Source: Paenibacillus methanolicus
Lineage (GTDB): Bacteria; Bacillota; Bacilli; Paenibacillales; Paenibacillaceae
NCBI RefSeq assembly: GCF_008124765.1
Contig: NZ_VNHS01000010.1
Coordinates: 248,001-312,000 of the forward strand
Reading direction: 5' to 3'
DNA length: 64,000 nucleotides
In this document: piece after piece, positions 23,791-31,684 of the stretch
Numbering within the stretch: the first letter of the stretch is position 1
Layout of the letters: each line of letters starts with the position of its first letter
The notes under the pieces: generated by a model
Seen by the model: only the letters and a program-made list of their open reading frames with translations
Told to the model about the DNA's origin: nothing
Databases searched by the model: none
Position numbers and translations under genes: made by a program

Positions 23791-23846
23791 TTCCTCGCTG
23801 AATGCTGCATTCCCAATCCTTGGATTGTGAACGCAAACCAATCAGC
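23791..23846 (-). repeat. Family A hairpin element, copy inside the sdh operon (2)
   Basis: This second unit is in head-to-tail order with the first and differs from it at only a few positions. It lies 3 bp past the sdhA stop codon. Confidence 0.85.
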
Positions 23847-23849
23847 TTT

Positions 23850-25598
23850 TTAAGATTTATCCTTCGAGTAGTCGCGTTTACGCGGCTTGATCAGCGAGAC
23901 GTCGACGTCTTCGTACGAGATTTCCGGTCCTTCCGGCGTCCAAGTCGCCTTGGTCGTCTTCAGGAACTCGTCGTCGTTGCGGTCCGGGAACTCCGGCTTG
24001 TAGTGCGCGCCGCGGCTCTCGTTGCGCAGCAGGGCGCTCAGCGTCATGGCGTCGGCCAGCTCGAGCATGTTCCACAGCTGACGCGTGAACGCCACGCCGG
24101 AGTTGTTCCAGTTGGACACGTCGTTGATGTTAATGTTGGTGTAACGCTGTTTTAGCTCTTTGATTTTGCCGAGCGTCTCTTCGAGCTTTTTGTTGAACCG
24201 AACGACGGTCATGTTGTTCGTCATCCACTCGCCGAGCTCTTTTTGAATCACGTACGCGTTCTCGGTGCCGTTCATTTTGATGATGCTGTTATGCTTCTCG
24301 ACTTGGCGCTTCTTCTCGCGGTCGAATACCGTGGAGGAGATGTCGTCGGCCGATTTCTTCAAGCCTTTGATATATTCAACCGCTTTCGGGCCGGTGATCA
24401 TGCCGCCGTAGATCGCGGAGAGGAGCGAGTTCGCGCCCAGACGGTTCGCGCCGTGGTATTGGTATTCGCATTCGCCGCAGGCGAACAAGCCCGGAATGTT
24501 GGTCATTTGGTTATAATCGACCCACATGCCACCCATCGAATAGTGAACCGCAGGGAAAATCTTCATCGGGATCTTCCGCGGGTCGTCGCCCGTGAATTTC
24601 TCGTAAATTTCGATAATGCCGCCGAGCTTGACGTCAAGCTCCTTCGGATCTTTATGCGACAGATCGAGGTAAACCATGTTCTCGCCGTTGATGCCGAGCT
24701 TCTCGTCCACGCAGACCGAGAAAATCTCGCGGGTCGCGATATCGCGCGGAACCAAGTTGCCGTAAGCCGGGTATTTCTCTTCAAGGAAATACCAAGGCTT
24801 GCCGTCTTTGTACGTCCAGATCCGTCCGCCTTCGCCGCGCGCGGATTCGCTCATGAGACGGTTCTTGTCGTCGCCCGGGATGGCCGTCGGGTGAATCTGA
24901 ATGAACTCGCCGTTCGCGTAGTGAACGCCTTGTTGGTACACCGCGCTCGCCGCCGTGCCCGTGTTGATGACGGAGTTCGTCGTTTTGCCGAAAATGATGC
25001 CGGGACCGCCGGATGCGAGAATAACCGCGTCGGCCGATACCGTTTGGATTTCCATCGTGCGCAGATCCTGCGCGGATACGCCGCGGCAAACGCCGTCGTC
25101 GTCCAGCACCGCGCCGAGGAACTCCCAGTGCTCGTACTTGGTGACGAGACCCGCTGTCTCCCAACGGCGAACCTGCTCGTCCAGGGCGTACAACAGCTGT
25201 TGGCCCGTCGTCGCGCCCGCGAACGCCGTCCGGTGATACTGCGTGCCGCCGAAACGGCGGAAGTCCAGCAAGCCTTCCGGCGTCCGGTTGAACATAACGC
25301 CCATTCGGTCCATCAAGTGGATAATGCCCGGCGCTGCTTCGCACATCGCCTTGACCGGCGGTTGGTTCGCGAGGAAGTCGCCGCCGTATACCGTATCGTC
25401 GAAGTGCTCCCACGGGGAGTCGCCTTCGCCCTTCGTGTTAACCGCGCCGTTGATGCCGCCCTGGGCGCATACGGAGTGAGAACGTTTAACCGGCACAAGC
25501 GAGAACAAATCGACGTGAACGCCCGCTTCCGCCGCTTTTATCGTAGCCATCAGACCGGCAAGGCCGCCGCCGATGACGATTACTTTTCTTTTAGCCAT
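23850..25598 (-). CDS. sdhA: Succinate dehydrogenase flavoprotein subunit
   Basis: The 582-aa FAD-binding catalytic subunit oxidises succinate to fumarate. The N-terminal dinucleotide fold VIVIGGGLAGLMATIKAAEAG is clear. The covalent-FAD histidine lies in KRSHSVCAQGGINGA. Active-site segments include FIQIHPTAIPG, ESARGEGG and the C-terminal R of GECEYQYHGANRLGANSLL. The length matches Bacillus SdhA. It lies 25 bp downstream of sdhC with RBS AAGGAG, and the operon order sdhC-sdhA-sdhB is that of Firmicutes with a single di-haem anchor. Confidence 0.98.
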   Translation of the reverse strand: MAKRKVIVIGGGLAGLMATIKAAEAGVHVDLFSLVPVKRSHSVCAQGGINGAVNTKGEGDSPWEHFDDTVYGGDFLANQPPVKAMCEAAPGIIHLMDRMGVMFNRTPEGLLDFRRFGGTQYHRTAFAGATTGQQLLYALDEQVRRWETAGLVTKYEHWEFLGAVLDDDGVCRGVSAQDLRTMEIQTVSADAVILASGGPGIIFGKTTNSVINTGTAASAVYQQGVHYANGEFIQIHPTAIPGDDKNRLMSESARGEGGRIWTYKDGKPWYFLEEKYPAYGNLVPRDIATREIFSVCVDEKLGINGENMVYLDLSHKDPKELDVKLGGIIEIYEKFTGDDPRKIPMKIFPAVHYSMGGMWVDYNQMTNIPGLFACGECEYQYHGANRLGANSLLSAIYGGMITGPKAVEYIKGLKKSADDISSTVFDREKKRQVEKHNSIIKMNGTENAYVIQKELGEWMTNNMTVVRFNKKLEETLGKIKELKQRYTNININDVSNWNNSGVAFTRQLWNMLELADAMTLSALLRNESRGAHYKPEFPDRNDDEFLKTTKATWTPEGPEISYEDVDVSLIKPRKRDYSKDKS

Positions 25599-25623
25599 TT
25601 CAATTCGCTCCTTGTCCTAAAGC

Positions 25624-26298
25624 CTAAACGAGATTCGCCCATGCCAGCGCTGCGGAAGCCGCTTCTTTAAACTCATCGCCGCGGAAAGCGAACAGCGACA
25701 TCAGGAACATGACGCTGCAGATCACGAACACGCCCATCCAGATGTAAGAGGAGATGCGCTGCGCGCGAGGGCCGATCGTAATGCCCCAGCTGACGAGGAA
25801 CGCCCACATGCCGTTGCTGAAGTGGAACGTCGCCGCGATTACGCCAATAATGTAGAGAACCAGGTAGAACGGCGAGTTCGCGACATCATGCATCACGCCG
25901 CCAAGCTCCTCATGGGTAACGTTGCCGACCATGACCTGATAACGGGTTTGGTACAAATGCCAAACCACGAAAATAAACGTAACGACGCCGGTAATCCGCT
26001 GCATCGTAAACGCCCAGTTGCGGCCGTATTGGAAGCGGCCCGTATTCAGGTTGGATTGATAAGCGACGTACAGGCCGTACACGCCGTGGAATAACAGCGG
26101 CAGCCAGATGCCGAACAGCTCAAGGAAAAACACGAGCGGCAAACCGTTCAAGAAAGCAACGCTGTCCTTGAATCCTTCGGGCCCGCCCTCGTATGCCGAG
26201 AAGTTCGTCAGCATGTGTTCAACAATGAACAAGCCGAGCGGGATCACTCCGAGAAGGGAGTGAAGCTTGCGCGGGAAATAAGAGTTTCGATCATTCAT
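25624..26298 (-). CDS. sdhC: Succinate dehydrogenase cytochrome b558 subunit
   Basis: The 224-aa membrane anchor has five transmembrane helices. Histidines in the expected haem-ligand helices are visible: LHSLLGVIPLGLFIVEHM, LLFHGVYGLYV, VVWHLYQTRY and ATFHFSNGMWAF. It anchors SdhAB and transfers electrons to menaquinone through two b haems. The ATG at 26296-26298 follows AAAGGAG. It is the first gene of sdhCAB and faces the LysR gene at 26669. Confidence 0.95.
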   Translation of the reverse strand: MNDRNSYFPRKLHSLLGVIPLGLFIVEHMLTNFSAYEGGPEGFKDSVAFLNGLPLVFFLELFGIWLPLLFHGVYGLYVAYQSNLNTGRFQYGRNWAFTMQRITGVVTFIFVVWHLYQTRYQVMVGNVTHEELGGVMHDVANSPFYLVLYIIGVIAATFHFSNGMWAFLVSWGITIGPRAQRISSYIWMGVFVICSVMFLMSLFAFRGDEFKEAASAALAWANLV

Positions 26299-26498
26299 AA
26301 CTTTTGCGTTCTCCTTTCACGACTTTAAGCTTCTTTTTCGCTACATTTCGCCAAAAACACCAATAATTATTGTAACCCCGCCCCTAAACAGCGTCAATTA
26401 AGACTTGACACAGTTTATTCACACTTCACATCATACTCTTTTTACACTTATAATGGTATTGCGTATTTTTCATTAAAAGTTATAACTAATTTGCATAA
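26299..26498. other. AT-rich control region of sdhCAB
   Basis: This stretch is markedly AT-rich (about 26340-26500) and contains no gene. It must hold the leftward sdh promoter; a weak TTAATG-18-TATAAG candidate is near 26450. Nearby TTCACACTTCACA forms a direct repeat that could bind a regulator. Nothing else is firm. Confidence 0.4.
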
Positions 26499-26618
26499 GC
26501 CGATTGGTTTGGTGTTAGGTTTAGAAGCACCAGCATTCGGCTAGACGATTGGATTGCCGGCTCCGGTAGGAGCACCAGCATTCGGCTAGACGATTGGATT
26601 GCCGACTCCGATAGGAGC
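26499..26618. repeat. Diverged family A element followed by two 45-bp tandem repeats
   Basis: At 26499-26541 GCCGATTGGTTTG and GCATTCGGC enclose a diverged middle. Then 26529-26573 and 26574-26618 are near-identical 45-bp units with CGATTGGATTGCC and AGCACCAGCATTCGGC. They lie about 50 bp upstream of the LysR start. Confidence 0.75.
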
Positions 26619-26668
26619 GGCAGCCCCTCCACATCATTATTACCCGCGCCGCGAAAGGACGAGTTGCC

Positions 26669-27562
26669 TTGCTGGAAGAACTGAACATGTTTGCCGCGGT
26701 CGTCGATCAGTCGAGCATGAACAAGGCGTCGGCGCTGCTCAATCTGTCGCAGCCCGCGCTATCTCGCAAAATCGCCAAGCTCGAAGAGCAGTTGGGCGTC
26801 GAGCTATTCCGGCGCGTCGGCAAACGGCTTGAGCTGACGCGCATCGGCCAGCTGACGTACGAATACGCGGTCGAGACGCGGCAGCAGCATTTGCGCTTCA
26901 TGCAGATGGTCGCCGACTACAAAGACATCGGGCGGAGCACCATGACGATCGGCGCAAGCTTGACCACGTTGCAGACGACGCTGCCGGATATGATTTGGGC
27001 GCTCACGCTGCGCAACCCGGAGCTCGATATTAAGGCGATCACGGGCAAGACGCACGAGATCGTCACGCTCGTCCGCGAACGCCGGGCCGATATCGGCATC
27101 GTCGCCTCCCGCATCGACGACGCATCGTTGACCTGCGTGCCGCTGTTCGACGACCACTTGGAGCTCGTGCTGCCCCGCAACCATTTCATGATGGAGAAGG
27201 GCAAGCCCGAAATCCAGGATCTGAACGGCATGCCGATGATCTTGTTCTCCAAAGGCACATGGTATCGCATCCTGACGGACGAGCTATTCGACAAGTACCA
27301 TCTGCTGCCGGACGTGCGCATGGAGATCGATTCGTTCGAGGCGATTCTCCGCCTGCTCCATACGTGCCGCGCCTGCACGCTGCTGCCCAAATCGTACCTG
27401 CGTCCGCAGCTGCTCGCCGACAATGACCTCGTCGTCGCTTCGATCGCGGAGCTCGAGGAAACCAAACGGACTACCGCGCTCATCCACGCAGGTACAGAAA
27501 GCATGACGCCGTTGCTGCGCCAATGGATCGACGAAATTTCCAAACTGTACAAAGGCTCCTGA
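26669..27562 (+). CDS. LysR-family regulator divergent from sdhCAB
   Basis: The 297-aa LysR protein has an N-terminal winged helix (residues 1-60, MNKASALLNLSQPALSRKIAKLEEQLG) and an effector domain (about 90-290, MTIGASLTTLQTTLPDMIWAL, RRADIGIVASRID). It starts with TTG at 26669, 8 nt after AAAGGAC. The divergent placement next to sdhCAB suggests control of the succinate dehydrogenase operon, like the citrate-responsive CcpC logic for other TCA genes in Bacillus; this is inference from position. No terminator hairpin of note follows; repeats begin about 50 bp after its stop. Confidence 0.88.
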   Translation: MLEELNMFAAVVDQSSMNKASALLNLSQPALSRKIAKLEEQLGVELFRRVGKRLELTRIGQLTYEYAVETRQQHLRFMQMVADYKDIGRSTMTIGASLTTLQTTLPDMIWALTLRNPELDIKAITGKTHEIVTLVRERRADIGIVASRIDDASLTCVPLFDDHLELVLPRNHFMMEKGKPEIQDLNGMPMILFSKGTWYRILTDELFDKYHLLPDVRMEIDSFEAILRLLHTCRACTLLPKSYLRPQLLADNDLVVASIAELEETKRTTALIHAGTESMTPLLRQWIDEISKLYKGS

Positions 27563-27611
27563 CGAACGAGGCCCGTCTATTCATTCTCGCCAACAACCTC
27601 CTGCGCTTAAA

Positions 27612-27664
27612 CAAGGCGAAACGGCCAGCGCCGTCTTTGCGGCGAGGCGCGTTTCGTTCCGGAT
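27612..27664. repeat. Family B hairpin repeat, copy 1
   Basis: CAAGG-CGAAACG and CGCGTTTCGTTCCGGA bracket a GCGCCG...GCGGCG inner stem. A second copy at 37518-37572 matches at most positions. Confidence 0.75.
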
Positions 27665-27665
27665 T

Positions 27666-27724
27666 AGCGGATTGGTTTGCGTTCGCAATCCAAGGATGGG
27701 GATGCAGCATTCCGCGATGGAGAA
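27666..27724 (+). repeat. Family A hairpin element
   Basis: It starts AGCGGATTGGTTTGCG and ends GATGGAGAA. The closing stem is GCGGA/TCCGC (27667-27671 with 27711-27715), a compensated change from the GCTGA/TCAGC seen in other copies. It abuts family B copy 1. Confidence 0.85.
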
Positions 27725-27725
27725 C

Positions 27726-27757
27726 AAAAGGACAGCGGCCTTAACGGCCCTGTCCTT
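27726..27757 (-). terminator. Terminator of the ktr-antiporter operon
   Basis: The stem AAAGGACAG/CTGTCCTTT with inner GGCC/GGCC lies at the antiporter stop codon, with A-rich sequence on its left that gives a leftward U-rich end. Confidence 0.7.
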
Positions 27758-29001
27758 TATTGTTTGCCAATTTCGGCGTCTAAATCCATCCCGAGCTTCT
27801 TGGCCATCCAGCCGGTCGTGCTCGCCTGCAGCAGAATCGTCAGCATGATGGCCATGAACGTGACGGACGCGATAATATCCGCATGCTTGACGCCCATGCC
27901 GGCGATCATGCCCGATAACGCGGCGGGGATAACGCCCGTCTCTCTCACCCAGACCATGAAGAGCATCTCGCGCAGCGACCACTTGGAGACGCGATCCGGC
28001 AAGGCGGAGGCGAACACCGACGCCGGTCGCGCGATCAGCATCAGCACGATGACGGCGAGGAGACTTTGCCACCAATATTCGGCCAGCAGCGAGAAATCCA
28101 CCTGGCTGCCGAGCAGGATGAAGATCAGCATGCGCAGCAGCACCGTAATATTGTCCGTAAAATGGGCCATCTCCGCTTCCTTCTCCTTCATCGAAAGCCC
28201 GAACCGTTCGGAGTTGCCCCAGATCAATCCGGCCACGAACGTCGCCATGAACCCGCTGACATGAAGGAGATCGCCGATCAGATAGGCTGCAAGCGCCGTC
28301 CCGATCATGGCGATGGTCGAGAAATCCCGAAGCACGCCATAGCGAAGATGCGCAACAAAGTAAACGATCACGAACGACACGACGAGACCGACGACAATGC
28401 CGCCTACGGCCGTACGGACGAAATCCCACATCAACGTGCCGGCCGCAAGCTCGCTGCCTGCCGTAATCGCGCCGAGCAGCGCAAAGGTGATGATGGAACC
28501 CGTCGCGTCGTTGAACGCCGACTCGCTCTCGACCGTCTCGCGCACGCGCTCGCGAATGCGCACTTGCCGGAATACCGGGATAATGGAGGCCGGATCCGTC
28601 GAAGCGATAATCGCCGCCGCGAGCAGCGCGTACATCCAATCGATATCGAACAAATAACGGATGGCTGCCCCGACGATCGCCACCGTGATCAGCACGCCCG
28701 GCACGCTGAGCAGACCGACCGTCAAGCCGACTTTCTTCAAACCGTGCAGCCGGATGTTCCGGCCGCCGTCGAATAGGATGATAGCCGAACCTACCGACAA
28801 GATCAGCTGGTTCGTGAGCGATGCGCTGGACTCGTTGATCCAGTGCACGCCTTGTCCTAGCAGCATGCCCGCGCCAATGAACAGCGCCACGTCCGGCAGC
28901 CGAAGCTTGCCCGCAATAATACCTGCCGTCATGCCCGCCCCTAGTATAATGAGCAGCAAAATCAACAGATGGTGAATCGTATCCGTCGTACTATTTTCCA
29001 T
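27757..29001 (-). CDS. CPA1-family cation:proton antiporter (NhaP-like)
   Basis: The 414-aa protein has about 12-13 transmembrane helices covering nearly its whole length. Family signatures are present: LFDGGRNI in helix 3, ASTDPASIIPVF, ESAFNDATGS (the ESxxND ion-binding motif) and SGFMATFVAGLIWGN. It should exchange Na+ or K+ for H+. It lacks the long C-terminal RCK tail of NhaP2/KefC. It is the third gene behind a c-di-AMP riboswitch with ktrB and ktrA, starting 37 bp after ktrA, so a K+/H+ role in the same circuit is plausible. The RBS is GGGAG. Confidence 0.9.
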   Translation of the reverse strand: MENSTTDTIHHLLILLLIILGAGMTAGIIAGKLRLPDVALFIGAGMLLGQGVHWINESSASLTNQLILSVGSAIILFDGGRNIRLHGLKKVGLTVGLLSVPGVLITVAIVGAAIRYLFDIDWMYALLAAAIIASTDPASIIPVFRQVRIRERVRETVESESAFNDATGSIITFALLGAITAGSELAAGTLMWDFVRTAVGGIVVGLVVSFVIVYFVAHLRYGVLRDFSTIAMIGTALAAYLIGDLLHVSGFMATFVAGLIWGNSERFGLSMKEKEAEMAHFTDNITVLLRMLIFILLGSQVDFSLLAEYWWQSLLAVIVLMLIARPASVFASALPDRVSKWSLREMLFMVWVRETGVIPAALSGMIAGMGVKHADIIASVTFMAIMLTILLQASTTGWMAKKLGMDLDAEIGKQ

Positions 29002-29038
29002 GTGCGCTCCCGTCCTTATCCGCTCATCAGTCGCCGCC

Positions 29039-29701
29039 CTAGCGGATAATGGTATCCTCGAACTGCTCGATGCCCTCGTTCGTGCCGATGATAACCATGA
29101 CGTCCTTCTCGGCGAGCACCTCGGTCGCGACGGGGGCGATAATAACGCCCTGCGGCTTGTTGATCGCCACGATGCTGCAACCGAAGCGTCCGCGCGGATT
29201 CAGCTCCTGCAGCGACTTGCCGTTCAGGCATTTGGGGACCGTCAATTCGGCGATCGTATAGTCCTTGGACAGCTCGATGTAGTCGAGCAAATTCGGCGAC
29301 ACGAGCTGATGCGCGACGCGGATGCCCATGTCCCGTTCCGGATAGACGACGCGGTCGACGCCGATTTTCTCCAGCACGCGGCCGTGCAGCTCGGTCATCG
29401 CCTTGGCGACCACCTTTTTGACGCCCAGATCCTTGAGCAGGATCGTCGTCAGGATGCTCGCTTGAATATCGTCGCCGATCGCCACGACGCCGCAGTCGAA
29501 ATTGCGGACGCCGATCGAGCGGAGCACGTCTTCATCGGTCGCTTCCGCCACGACGGCATGCGTGAGAACTTGACTCAAATCCTGCACCGCTTCCTCGTCT
29601 TTATCGACGCCTAGCACCTCGTAGCCCAACTCGACCAGCTCCTTCGCCAAGCTCGAGCCGAAACGTCCCAGACCAATGATGACAAACTGACTTTTTTTCA
29701 T
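29039..29701 (-). CDS. ktrA: Ktr potassium-uptake regulatory subunit
   Basis: The 220-aa cytosolic RCK protein has an N-terminal Rossmann fold (residues 3-130) beginning QFVIIGLGRFGSSLAKELVELG with an acidic ribose-binding residue in VLGVDKDEEAV, and an RCK_C domain (about 140-218, SKDYTIAELTVPKCL). KtrA forms an octameric ring that gates KtrB on ATP or ADP binding; its RCK_C domain is a known c-di-AMP receptor in this family. It starts 13 bp after ktrB and is clearly co-transcribed. Confidence 0.93.
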   Translation of the reverse strand: MKKSQFVIIGLGRFGSSLAKELVELGYEVLGVDKDEEAVQDLSQVLTHAVVAEATDEDVLRSIGVRNFDCGVVAIGDDIQASILTTILLKDLGVKKVVAKAMTELHGRVLEKIGVDRVVYPERDMGIRVAHQLVSPNLLDYIELSKDYTIAELTVPKCLNGKSLQELNPRGRFGCSIVAINKPQGVIIAPVATEVLAEKDVMVIIGTNEGIEQFEDTIIR

Positions 29702-29714
29702 TTCATGGTTTCCC

Positions 29715-31067
29715 CTAACCTATCGTAATTTTCCCTTCCGGGTACCTGTACAGCTCTTTCTCCGCGCGCGGACCGACCGCGTATGCGAGCGTTAGCGGGC
29801 CTAGCCGGCCGGCGAACATCGTCAAGCTGATAAGGATCTTGCCGATCAACGTCAACTCGGGCGTTACGCCGAGCGACAGCCCGACGGTGCCGAAGGCGGA
29901 GGTCGTCTCGAATAAAATCTTCAGGAATGCCTGATCCTCCGTCGTGGACAGCACCATCGTGACCGCGAGGACGAGCGCCAGCGACAGCACCGTAATCGTC
30001 AGCGCCTTGAGCACGCGCTCGCGGGCCAGCCTCATATTGAAGAGAACGATGTCTTCTTTGCCCCGGATCATGGCGATGACGGCGGCGATGAGCGTCGTGA
30101 ACGTCGTCGTCTTGATCCCGCCGCCGGTCGAGCCCGGCGATGCACCGATGAACATGAGCAGCACGATGAAGAACTGCGTCGCTTGCCGGAGCGCCACGAG
30201 ATCGACGGTGTTCGGCCCGGCCGTGCGCGGCGCGACGGATTGGAACATCGCCGCCCAAATCTTGCCGTCCCAGCTTAGCGCGCCAAGCGTCTTCAGATTG
30301 GTGAACTCGAAGATAAAGATCACGATCGCGCCGACAGCCAGCAATGCGCCGGTCATGGACAGCACGACTTTACTATGAAGGGACAGACGCTTACGCTGCT
30401 TATACTCGATAACATCCGACATAACGATAAATCCGATACCGCCCAAGATAATGAGCATCATCGCCGTCAAGTTGACGATCGGGTCGTTCACGTAGCCCGT
30501 AAGACTGACATATTGCGTGCCGAACTGCCCGAACAGGTCGAAGCCCGCATTGTTGAACATCGAGATCCCATGCCAGATGCCGAAGTATATCGCTTGACCG
30601 ACCGGCATATCGAACGACCAGCGGAGCGCGAACAACGTCGCCCCAACCAGCTCGATCGCCAGCGAGTAGAAGATCACTTTACGGATGAGACGCACGATGC
30701 CTTCCATGCTGCTCTGGTTCATCGCCTCCTGCAATATGAGCCGCTCCTTAAGCGATATCCGCTTGCGAAGCACGATCGCGAACAGCGTCGCCATCGTCAT
30801 GAATCCGAGGCCCCCCACCTGAATGAGCGCCACGATGATGATCTGCCCGGCGACGGACCAGTGGCTGCCGGTGTCCACCGTAACGAGCCCGGTTACGCAG
30901 GTCGCCGAAGTGGCCGTGAACACCGCGTCGATGAACGGCGTGTACGTCCCGTCCCGCGAAGCGAAAGGCAGCGTAAGCAGAAAGCCGCCCAGCAAAATAA
31001 TGAGCGCAAACCCGGTCACGAGAATTCGCGGCGGCGACCACTTGGAGATTTTGAAATACTCGGCCAT
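29715..31067 (-). CDS. ktrB: Ktr/Trk potassium uptake membrane subunit
   Basis: The 450-aa TrkH/KtrB channel has four M1-pore-M2 repeats. Selectivity-filter loops are seen around TSATCVTGLV, MFNNAGFDLFG, the third repeat PRTAGPNTVDL, and the fourth-repeat TTSAFGTVGLSLG; the flexible gating loop GASPGSTGGGIKTTT precedes the last repeat. It conducts K+ with Na+ coupling and is gated by KtrA, encoded next. The product is first in the ktrB-ktrA-antiporter operon. Upstream is a ydaO-type c-di-AMP riboswitch, so transcription should fall when c-di-AMP (and K+) is high. Confidence 0.94.
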   Translation of the reverse strand: MAEYFKISKWSPPRILVTGFALIILLGGFLLTLPFASRDGTYTPFIDAVFTATSATCVTGLVTVDTGSHWSVAGQIIIVALIQVGGLGFMTMATLFAIVLRKRISLKERLILQEAMNQSSMEGIVRLIRKVIFYSLAIELVGATLFALRWSFDMPVGQAIYFGIWHGISMFNNAGFDLFGQFGTQYVSLTGYVNDPIVNLTAMMLIILGGIGFIVMSDVIEYKQRKRLSLHSKVVLSMTGALLAVGAIVIFIFEFTNLKTLGALSWDGKIWAAMFQSVAPRTAGPNTVDLVALRQATQFFIVLLMFIGASPGSTGGGIKTTTFTTLIAAVIAMIRGKEDIVLFNMRLARERVLKALTITVLSLALVLAVTMVLSTTEDQAFLKILFETTSAFGTVGLSLGVTPELTLIGKILISLTMFAGRLGPLTLAYAVGPRAEKELYRYPEGKITIG

Positions 31068-31120
31068 TCCGGTACCTTGCCTTTACGTGATATAAGAGCG
31101 TTTACCCGTTTTTGGGCACA

Positions 31121-31146
31121 AAAAAAAGCACTGGATCCCCAATGCT
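31121..31146 (-). terminator. c-di-AMP riboswitch terminator
   Basis: The stem AGCATTGG/CCAGTGCT with one mismatch and a small loop runs into U7-8 on the minus strand, 54 bp before ktrB. Confidence 0.9.
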
Positions 31147-31327
31147 TGCGCCGTCGGTCCCATTCCACATTCGCCTACGAGGTTAGCTGACGGATTCGGG
31201 CCTGGAAAGGCGGCCCTATTCGCGCTACACCCCGGACTTTGCGGTCCAAGACGCGAAATTCACCCCATGCCATCCTTATGCAAGCCGCGAAGCGCGCATT
31301 GCCGGACAGCTTTATGGTTCCCCCGTT
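31147..31327 (-). promoter_or_regulatory. c-di-AMP riboswitch (ydaO-yuaA type)
   Basis: On the minus strand the conserved blocks appear in order: GGGGGAACCATAAAG, GGGGTGAATTTC, CCGGGGTGTAG, and CCCGAATCCGTCAGCTAACC followed by TCGTAGGC. This is the ydaO motif. It senses cyclic di-AMP and is an off-switch for K+ uptake genes such as ktr. The terminator at 31121-31146 is the expression platform. Confidence 0.94.
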
Positions 31328-31365
31328 TTCATACGAAATTCGGCTATAATCTTCAATTGCTCCTC

Positions 31366-31394
31366 ATTATAAATCCGCCTGACAAAAACACCAA
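31366..31394 (-). promoter_or_regulatory. Promoter of the ktr operon
   Basis: TTGGTG (31389-31394), a 17-bp spacer and consensus TATAAT (31366-31371) read leftwards, about 35 bp ahead of the riboswitch. Confidence 0.65.
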
Positions 31395-31558
31395 GCGCCG
31401 TACGCGCAGATATTGAACCGTATTGCGGCAAAATACGTATGGGCGGACGAGAAATCGTTCCCGCTGTTGCATTATCGGCCGATTATCTCGCGCGCATTTC
31501 TTTTTTAATGTATTAACTGACAATTTAGCGCTTACTTATGATAGGGTACAAGTAGTGA

Positions 31559-31617
31559 AGCTGATTGGTTTGCGTTCACAATCCGGGATTGGGAATGCAG
31601 CATTCAGCGATGGAGAA
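31559..31617 (+). repeat. Family A hairpin element
   Basis: A 59-bp copy has closing stem GCTGA/TCAGC (31560-31564 and 31604-31608). It is followed at once by a second hairpin, GAAATACAGG/CCTGTATTTC (about 31615-31656). It lies just upstream of the CPBP protease gene. Confidence 0.85.
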
Positions 31618-31684
31618 ATACAGGATGGAGTGAAACTTATACGTCCCTGTATTTCAAGAAAAGATTTCATGTCCGAAAGGCGGG

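Noticed and set aside
24243..25670. 475-codon plus-strand frame opposite sdhA
   Set aside because: It mirrors the clear SdhA reading frame and has no start signal or family motif.
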